The notes under the pieces were generated by a model. It ran no database searches. It worked only from the letters and a program-made list of their open reading frames with translations, and was not told where the DNA came from. The position numbers and the translations under genes are program-made. Positions 56,630 to 64,000 of a stretch of DNA of 64,000 nt are shown piece after piece. Source of the DNA: Pseudomonas fluorescens (GTDB lineage: Bacteria > Pseudomonadota > Gammaproteobacteria > Pseudomonadales > Pseudomonadaceae); assembly GCF_002837185.1 (NCBI RefSeq), contig NZ_KZ477996.1:44643-108642 (forward strand), written 5' to 3'. Position 1 is the stretch's first letter, and each line of letters starts with the position of its first letter.

Positions 56630-57487
56630 TTATCCCGCCAGGACCATCGGAGGCAGGGTGCCAAGAAGTGAAACGGCGGCTACTGCGCAGACTCCCAGCA
56701 GCCATTCCACCATCACGCTGGCCTTCAAGCTTCCCAGCCGTTGTTCGCAGCTCTCGAGGCGCAGCCGATTCAGCAGCGCCAGCGCCAACATGCCCAGCAC
56801 CAGCATCACCTTGATCAACAGGATCAGGGCAAAACCACTGAACAACGGCGTGGGCCACAACTGCCCGGTGAGCACGCGCACGTTGATCAAGCCGGTTACC
56901 AGCAAGCCGGCGACCAAGCCATAACCGACGCTGCTGAAGCGCCGCAGCACAGGCTCCAGCCGGTAGTCCTGCGTACGCCCGAGGGTCAGCACCAACAACA
57001 GCAAACCACCCAGCCAGGCGCCTACGCACACTAGATGCACCACCTGATTAAGGATCAATAATTGCCCACTCAGCCCATTGAGCATGGCGCCATGGCCCAC
57101 TGGTGCCAGGGTCACCAGCATCAGCACTGTCAGCGGCAGGCGCAGCGCCGGCCAGGGCTTGATCAGCGCGATCACCAGCAGCAGGTTCAGCAGCAGGTGC
57201 CAGGTCCACACCTGGCCGAAGAAGGTCTTGCCCAACACCCGCTGGACGGTCGCCGGTTGCAGCGCCGCGTCCCAACCGCCGGCCATGCTGGCGGTGATCA
57301 ACAACAGCCACGCGATCCCGGAACCTAGCCCCACCCAGGCCAGGCCACGGGTGATGCGCAACAATTGCCGGTCAAGTGCCGGGAGCACGGCCGCGCCGAG
57401 CAGCAGGGGCCTGAACACACAGGTCCCGAACATCAGCAGCACGACGATGAAATGCAGGAAGCGGCACAGCACCAGCAGGGTTGCCAT
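56630..57487 (-). CDS. copD: Copper resistance inner-membrane protein CopD
   Basis: The 285-residue membrane protein has about eight helices and CopD-like segments HFIVVLLMFGTCVFRPLLL, GKTFFGQVWTWHLLLNLLLVIAL and LNQVVHLVCVGAWLGGLLLLV with conserved His. CopD works with CopC in copper handling across the inner membrane. It begins three bases after copC. No copAB or CopRS genes are nearby. Confidence 0.88.
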   Translation of the reverse strand: MATLLVLCRFLHFIVVLLMFGTCVFRPLLLGAAVLPALDRQLLRITRGLAWVGLGSGIAWLLLITASMAGGWDAALQPATVQRVLGKTFFGQVWTWHLLLNLLLVIALIKPWPALRLPLTVLMLVTLAPVGHGAMLNGLSGQLLILNQVVHLVCVGAWLGGLLLLVLTLGRTQDYRLEPVLRRFSSVGYGLVAGLLVTGLINVRVLTGQLWPTPLFSGFALILLIKVMLVLGMLALALLNRLRLESCEQRLGSLKASVMVEWLLGVCAVAAVSLLGTLPPMVLAG

Positions 57488-57490
57488 GGC

Positions 57491-57856
57491 TTATTGGCCA
57501 ACCTTGAAGCTGTATTCGCCTTCGCTTTTGTGGGTATCGACGGACACCGCGTGCCATTCGACTTTGTAGGTGCCGGCCGCCAGCGGTGCGGCAGGGGTGA
57601 CCACCAGGGTTTTCTTGTCGGTGTCCGGGGTTTCCAGGCCCTTGATCGCGATTTCCGTGCCGTCCTTGCTCAGGGACACCTTGGTGAAGGTTGCTTCGAC
57701 GCCTTCGCTGAACGTCAGGCGCATATCTTTTGGCGCAGCCACACTGCTGTCTTTGGCTGGCGTGGCGCTTTCAAGGTGCGCATGGGCAAATGCCGCGGAC
57801 GCGCCCAGCAGTGAGGCGAGCAGGGCGAGGGTTGTCAGGGAATTCTTGATCAACAT
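57491..57856 (-). CDS. copC: Periplasmic copper-binding protein CopC
   Basis: The 121-residue protein has a signal ending AFA; the mature form would start at His25 (HAHLES), giving the N-terminal Cu(II) brace. A second site is formed by Asp and His in SVDTHKSEGEY. The Met-rich Cu(I) loop of classical CopC is absent, as in Cu(II)-only members. It delivers copper to CopD. It is divergent from the TetR gene. Confidence 0.9.
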   Translation of the reverse strand: MLIKNSLTTLALLASLLGASAAFAHAHLESATPAKDSSVAAPKDMRLTFSEGVEATFTKVSLSKDGTEIAIKGLETPDTDKKTLVVTPAAPLAAGTYKVEWHAVSVDTHKSEGEYSFKVGQ

Positions 57857-57920
57857 TGTTCAATACCAATCAGAGGATAGAAGGCGCCAGTGTACGAAGT
57901 TTCGGTTCGGCGTGTCGCCC

Positions 57921-57951
57921 CGATCTAGAGCCGATGGTAGTCTCTAGGTCG
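57921..57951. promoter_or_regulatory. Inverted repeat before the TetR gene
   Basis: CGATCTAGAG and CTCTAGGTCG (9 of 10 paired) are separated by 11 bp and end 21 bp before the start codon. This is a possible autoregulatory operator. Confidence 0.45.
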
Positions 57952-57972
57952 TGTTGTTGTCAGGGAGCCCTT

Positions 57973-58593
57973 ATGGGCAATCACAAGATCGGCATCCGAC
58001 GGATCAACGTCGAGAAAATCCTGCTGGCGGCGGAGAAGGTCTTCGCTGAAAAAGGCTATGGCAGCACCGCCATGGCCGACATCGCCAAAGAGGCGCAACT
58101 GCCGCGCTCGAATCTGCATTACTACTTCACCACCAAGAGCGAGCTGTACAGCGCGGTGCTGTTCGACCTGCTGGAGGTGTGGAAACAGGACGCCCTGAGT
58201 TTCGAAACCTTCGATGACCCGCGCGTGGTGCTCAGCAGTTACATTCGCGCCAAGATGCAGCGCTCGCGCACACGGCCGTATGGCTCGAAAGTCTGGGCCA
58301 ACGAAATCATCCACGGCGCGCCAACCCTCGGTGAGGCGCTGGATGAAAGCCTGTACGACTGGGCCAAGATGAAGGAAGCGAAAATTCGCCAGTGGGTGCA
58401 GGACAAACGCATCCTGCCGCTGGAGCCGTCGAGCCTGCTGTATATGATCTGGGCGTCGACCCAGCACTATGCGGACTTCGATCACCAGGTGAATATCTTG
58501 AATGATCACCAGCCGTTGTCGGATATGCAGTTTGAGCGGGCGATTCAGACGGTGACCGGGGTAATATTGCGCGGGATCGGGTTAGAGCCTTGA
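57973..58593 (+). CDS. TetR-family regulator of pyrimidine catabolism (RutR/PydR-like)
   Basis: This 206-residue TetR regulator has HTH GYGSTAMADIAKEAQLPRSNLHYYFTTKSELYSAV. The effector domain contains ESLYDWAKMKEAKIRQWVQDKRILPLEP and LYMIWASTQHYADFDHQV, as in RutR-type proteins. ATG 57973 is used as the TetR domain begins soon after. It is convergent with preA, preT and hydA, so uracil- or thymine-responsive control of those genes is likely. An inverted repeat lies just upstream. Confidence 0.83.
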   Translation: MGNHKIGIRRINVEKILLAAEKVFAEKGYGSTAMADIAKEAQLPRSNLHYYFTTKSELYSAVLFDLLEVWKQDALSFETFDDPRVVLSSYIRAKMQRSRTRPYGSKVWANEIIHGAPTLGEALDESLYDWAKMKEAKIRQWVQDKRILPLEPSSLLYMIWASTQHYADFDHQVNILNDHQPLSDMQFERAIQTVTGVILRGIGLEP

Positions 58594-58617
58594 GTCTTGG
58601 AGGGAGGCTGAGGGCCT

Positions 58618-58696
58618 CATCGGGGGCAAGCCCCCTCCCACACTTGAATGTATTCCAAATCAAAATGTGGGAGGGGGGCTTGCCCCCGATAGCGGT
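58618..58696. repeat. Back-to-back REP arms
   Basis: The arms are in the opposite order to a REPIN: the CATCGGGGGC...CCCACA arm comes first and the TGTGGGAGG...CCGAT arm second, with 22 bp between. It separates the convergent regulator and preA. The element at 61410 has the same order and a related centre. Confidence 0.85.
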
Positions 58697-58704
58697 CCGA
58701 AGGC

Positions 58705-59979
58705 CTACACCGCCTCCCGATAAGGATTGCGCGGGTCCTGGGTCCAGTTCAAAAACGGCTTGCCCGTGTCGATCGGCACCATCTCGATGCAGTCGGCCAC
58801 CGGGCAGGTGATCTGGCACAGATTGCAGCCCACACACTCGTCATCGATCACCTCATATTTATGCGTGCCATCGGCCTGTTTCAAACTGGCGATGGCCTGG
58901 TGCGAGGTGTCCTCGCAGGCGATGTGGCAACGCCCGCAGCCAATGCAGGCGTGCTGGTCAATCTTCGCAATCACCTGGTAGTTGATATCCAGGTATTTCC
59001 AATCGGTGGTGTTGCCCACCGCGCGCCCGGAAAACGCCTGCAAGCTGGCGTAACCCCGACTGTCCATCCACCGCGACAAGCCATCCTTCATTTCTTCAAC
59101 GATGCGAAACCCATGCAGCATCGCCGCCGTGCACACCTGCACCGCGCCGCAGCCCAAGGCGACGAATTCGGCGGCGTCACGCCAGTTGCCGATGCCGCCG
59201 ATACCGCAGATCGGCAGGCCCTGGGTCTGCGGGTCACGGGCGATTTCGGCGACCATGTTCAAGGCAATCGGTTTGACCGCCGAGCCGCAGTAGCCGCCAT
59301 GGGTACTTTGTGTGCCGACCACGGGCAGGGCGACCATGCGTTCCAGGTCGACGCTGGTGATGGAGTTGAGGGTGTTGATCAGCGACACTGCATCGGCGCC
59401 GCCACGATACGCCGCGCGCGCGGCCACGCGGATGTCGGTGATGTTGGGCGTGAGCTTGACGATCACCGGCAGTGAGCAATAGGTCTTGCACCAGCGCGTC
59501 ACCTGTTCCACATACTCCGGCACCTGGCCGACCGCCGCGCCCATGCCGCGTTCGGGCATGCCATGGGGGCAGCCGAAATTCAGCTCGATGCCGTCGCAGC
59601 CGGTGGCTTCTACCAGCGGCAGGATGGTTTTCCAGGACTCCTCGACACAAGGCACCATCAGCGACACGATCAGTGCGCGGTCCGGCCAGTCCTTTTTCAC
59701 CTGGGTGATTTCGCGCAGGTTGATCTCAAGGGAGCGGTCGGTGATCAGCTCGATATTGTTGATACCCAGCACTTCGCGATTCGCCCCGAAGTGGGCCGAG
59801 TAGCGCGACGACACATTGACTGCCGCCGGGTCTTCACCCAGGGTTTTCCACACCACGCCGCCCCAGCCGGCCTCGAACGCGCGCACCACGTTGTAGGCTT
59901 TGTCGGTGGGGGGAGCGGAGGCCAGCCAGAACGGGTTGGGGGCTTTGATACCGGCGAACACAATCGACAGATCGGCCAT
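58705..59979 (-). CDS. preA: NAD-dependent dihydropyrimidine dehydrogenase subunit PreA
   Basis: The 424-residue enzyme has an FMN barrel (LASAPPTDKAYNVVRAFEAGWGGVVWKTLG; LNFGCPHGM; GIGGIGNWRDAAEF) and a C-terminal ferredoxin domain with two [4Fe-4S] motifs, CIGCGRCHIAC and CVGCNLCQITC. It reduces uracil or thymine to the dihydro form. Start 59979 overlaps the preT stop by one base (TAATG), so they are coupled. Confidence 0.93.
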   Translation of the reverse strand: MADLSIVFAGIKAPNPFWLASAPPTDKAYNVVRAFEAGWGGVVWKTLGEDPAAVNVSSRYSAHFGANREVLGINNIELITDRSLEINLREITQVKKDWPDRALIVSLMVPCVEESWKTILPLVEATGCDGIELNFGCPHGMPERGMGAAVGQVPEYVEQVTRWCKTYCSLPVIVKLTPNITDIRVAARAAYRGGADAVSLINTLNSITSVDLERMVALPVVGTQSTHGGYCGSAVKPIALNMVAEIARDPQTQGLPICGIGGIGNWRDAAEFVALGCGAVQVCTAAMLHGFRIVEEMKDGLSRWMDSRGYASLQAFSGRAVGNTTDWKYLDINYQVIAKIDQHACIGCGRCHIACEDTSHQAIASLKQADGTHKYEVIDDECVGCNLCQITCPVADCIEMVPIDTGKPFLNWTQDPRNPYREAV

Positions 59980-61346
59980 TACGCGGCCTCCACATTGAGC
60001 ATGAGTTGGGCATGCATGGCCTCGGCGGCCAGCTTGCCGTGTTGCACCGCCTGCACGGTGAGGTCCTGGCCGAGGCTGACGCAATCACCGCCGGCATAGA
60101 CCCCGGGAATGCTGGTGCGCAGGTGTTCGTCGACAAAGATGCGTTCGCCCACGCGGTGCAGCTGCTGGGCCAGTGGGTCGTGCAGCGCTGCATTGTCAAA
60201 ACCCTGGCCGATGGCCTTGAAGATGGCGTCGGCGGCCAGCTCGAAGGTTTCGCCGGTGGGCTGCAGGCGACCGTTTTCCAGGTGTGTGCGGGCAAAGCGC
60301 ATGCCGCGTACACAGCCCTTGTCGTCAAGCAAGACTTCTTCGGGCTGGGCCCAGGTCAACAGGCGTACCTGATTGGCCTTGGCGATGTCCTGTTCATGCT
60401 GGGTCGCGCCCATGTCGGCCACACCACGGCGGTACACGAGGTTGACGTCGCGGGCACCGAGGCGCGCCATTTGCACGGCCATGTCGATGGCGGTGTTGCC
60501 GGCGCCGAGCACGATGCAGCGGTCGGCCAACGGCAATTGGGTGAGGTCATCGGCTTGGCGCAGTTCGCGGATGTAGTCGGTGGCGGCGAGCAGGCCGGGG
60601 GCGTCCTCGTGGGGCAGGCCGAGGTGTTTGCTGGCCGCCAGGCCGAGGCCGAGGAACACCGAATCGAATTGCGTGTGCAGCTCGCTCAGGGTGAGGTTGT
60701 CACCCAGGCGCTGGCCGTGACGGAGCTCGATGCCGCCGATTTGCAGGAGAAAATCCAATTCCTTCTGAGCGAAGTCGTCCACCAGCTTGTACTTGGCGAT
60801 TCCATACTCATTCAGACCGCCGGCTTTTTCCCGGGCTTCGAAGATCACCACGTCATGGCCATGCAAGGCGGCGCGGTGGGCGCAGGCCAGACCGGCGGGC
60901 CCTGCGCCGACTACGGCGATGCGTTTACCGGTGGGCGCGGCGCGTTGGAAAGGGTGTTCGCTGAAATGGGCGTTGTCTACCGCGTAGCGTTGCAGCAGGC
61001 CGATCAGCACCGGGGCGCATTCTTCGGCGTTATTGCGCACGCAGGCTTGCTGGCAGAGGATCTCCGTGGGGCAGACGCGCGCGCAACTGCCGCCAAGGAT
61101 GTTGGCCGAGAGGATTTTCTGCGCGGCGCCTTGCACGTTCTCGGTGTGGATATGGCGGATGAACGATGGGATATCAATGTCGCTGGGGCACGCGTTCACG
61201 CAGGGCGCGTCGTAGCAATACAGGCAGCGCGAGGCTTCCAGTCGGGCCTGGCGGGCGTTGAGGGGCGGCGCCAGATCGCTGAAATGGTTGGCGAGGGTGG
61301 CCCCGTCTTCGCGGGGGTGGGGGAGGTGGGTCAGGGTCTGGATCAC
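59979..61346 (-). CDS. preT: Dihydropyrimidine dehydrogenase subunit PreT
   Basis: The 455-residue flavoprotein has N-terminal iron-sulfur Cys clusters (CLYCYDAPCVNACP; CARVCPTEILCQQAC), FAD motif VVGAGPAGLACAHRA and NAD motif VLGAGNTAIDMAVQMARLG. It feeds electrons from NADH to PreA. It lies between hydA and preA on the minus strand and is translationally coupled to preA. Confidence 0.92.
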   Translation of the reverse strand: MIQTLTHLPHPREDGATLANHFSDLAPPLNARQARLEASRCLYCYDAPCVNACPSDIDIPSFIRHIHTENVQGAAQKILSANILGGSCARVCPTEILCQQACVRNNAEECAPVLIGLLQRYAVDNAHFSEHPFQRAAPTGKRIAVVGAGPAGLACAHRAALHGHDVVIFEAREKAGGLNEYGIAKYKLVDDFAQKELDFLLQIGGIELRHGQRLGDNLTLSELHTQFDSVFLGLGLAASKHLGLPHEDAPGLLAATDYIRELRQADDLTQLPLADRCIVLGAGNTAIDMAVQMARLGARDVNLVYRRGVADMGATQHEQDIAKANQVRLLTWAQPEEVLLDDKGCVRGMRFARTHLENGRLQPTGETFELAADAIFKAIGQGFDNAALHDPLAQQLHRVGERIFVDEHLRTSIPGVYAGGDCVSLGQDLTVQAVQHGKLAAEAMHAQLMLNVEAA

Positions 61347-61409
61347 GGTAGTGGCCTCACGGTTTTTGGTTTGCCTCTAAGTGGGCATTTTTGTTGCCTT
61401 CACTGGCCT

Positions 61410-61497
61410 CATCGGGGGCAAGTCGAATCGTCGCACCGCCCCTCCCACATTGAAATGCATTCCAAGTGTGGGAGGGGGCTTGCCCCCGATAGCGGTC
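61410..61497. repeat. Back-to-back REP arms, one with inserted core
   Basis: The first arm carries the same inserted core (GTCGAATCGTCGCACCG) found inverted at 54888-54930. The second arm is standard. It ends directly at the hydA stop codon. Confidence 0.82.
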
Positions 61498-63539
<2,042 letters not shown>

Positions 63540-64000
63540 ATGCAACAGAACAGATCGCAAGTCATTGAACGCAACGGCCTGTACGAACTCGACGCTGGCC
63601 CCGACGTCCTCGACAGCCCTCGCTACAACCACGACATGGCACCGACCAAGGTGCACGAACGCACCTGGAACACGTGGCATATCACGGCGCTGTGGGTCGG
63701 TATGTCGATCTGTGTGCCCACCTACACCCTGGGCGGCGTGCTCACTGCGTACTTCGGGTTGTCGGTGGGCGAAGCGCTGATGGCGATTTTGCTGGCCAAT
63801 ATGGTGGTTCTCATCCCCCTGACGCTTAACGCATTTCCTGGTACGAAGTACGGCATTCCCTTTCCGGTACTGTTGCGCTCATCGTTCGGCATCCTGGGTT
63901 CCAATGTGCCGTGCCTGATCCGCGCGCTGGTGGCGTGCGGCTGGTTTGGCATCCAGACGATGTTCGGCGGGCTGGCGATCCATCTATTTCTCGGCTCGAT
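63540..64000 (+). CDS. NCS1-family nucleobase permease, N-terminal part (cut by window edge)
   Basis: The first 153 codons are visible. The product begins MQQNRSQVIERNGLYELD, then NHDMAPTKVHERTWNTWHI, a typical NCS1 start, and has membrane segments from about residue 48 (WVGMSICVPTYTLGGVLTAYF). NAFPGTKYGIPFPVLLRSSFGILG is the conserved NCS1 helix 2-3 region. The start follows GGAG at seven bases' spacing. Beside dihydropyrimidine genes it probably imports uracil, thymine, dihydropyrimidine or hydantoin. The rest lies beyond the window. Confidence 0.88.
   Translation, partial: MQQNRSQVIERNGLYELDAGPDVLDSPRYNHDMAPTKVHERTWNTWHITALWVGMSICVPTYTLGGVLTAYFGLSVGEALMAILLANMVVLIPLTLNAFPGTKYGIPFPVLLRSSFGILGSNVPCLIRALVACGWFGIQTMFGGLAIHLFLGS

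Overview
The window is a typical stretch of a fluorescent Pseudomonas chromosome (P. fluorescens group). The evidence is high-GC coding DNA, the pyoverdine genes pvdA, fpvI and pvdRT-opmQ, a complete bkd branched-chain keto acid dehydrogenase operon, and at least fifteen copies or fragments of the GTGGGAGGGGGCTTGC-type REP/REPIN repeat in intergenic gaps. No rRNA, tRNA, CRISPR array, transposase or integrase was seen.

Layout. 0.3-4.4 kb (minus): an Ais-like phosphatase, arnT and a second GT-C glycosyltransferase (lipid A/LPS modification). 4.6-8.8 kb (plus): an AttE/AttFG/AttH-like ABC system. 9.0-10.4 kb: a secreted PPC-domain protein behind a LexA-type box. 10.7-18.7 kb: a ribose-type ABC importer, Zn-dehydrogenase, FGGY kinase, DCXR-like reductase and LacI regulator, probably for pentitol or tetritol catabolism, followed by a LysR regulator. 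20.0-27.6 kb: an inactive-looking alpha/beta hydrolase relative, then opmQ, pvdT, pvdR, fpvI and pvdA, with two TAAAT-N16-CGT iron-starvation boxes. 27.8-29.9 kb: a predicted DNA-repair radical SAM protein and its partner behind a second LexA-type box. 30-38 kb: a double-GNAT protein, ilvE, and lpdV-bkdB-bkdA2-bkdA1 divergent from bkdR.

37.9-41.3 kb: a sulfide detoxification unit (persulfide dioxygenase, BigR-type sensor, SQR, TauE-like exporter). 41.4-46.1 kb: a 1558-residue protein with a toxin/effector-like body, six tandem helix-turn-helix-like repeats and a C-terminal SET methyltransferase-like domain. This is the most unusual object in the window. 46.2-49.0 kb: an EmrAB-like MFS/HlyD pump. 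49.1-56.4 kb (minus): an aldose-epimerase-like protein, TRAP transporter (dctMQP), lactonase, uronate dehydrogenase and OprD-type porin, forming a uronic acid uptake and oxidation unit. 56.6-57.9 kb: copD-copC. 58.0-64.0 kb: reductive pyrimidine catabolism (TetR regulator, preA, preT, hydA) and the start of an NCS1 nucleobase permease cut by the window edge.

The main regulatory reading made directly from the sequence is two LexA-type boxes, two PvdS-type promoters, a LacI-type operator, a BigR-type palindrome and a shared motif before udh and oprD. Functional calls rest on recognisable motifs, protein length and gene context. No database search was run.
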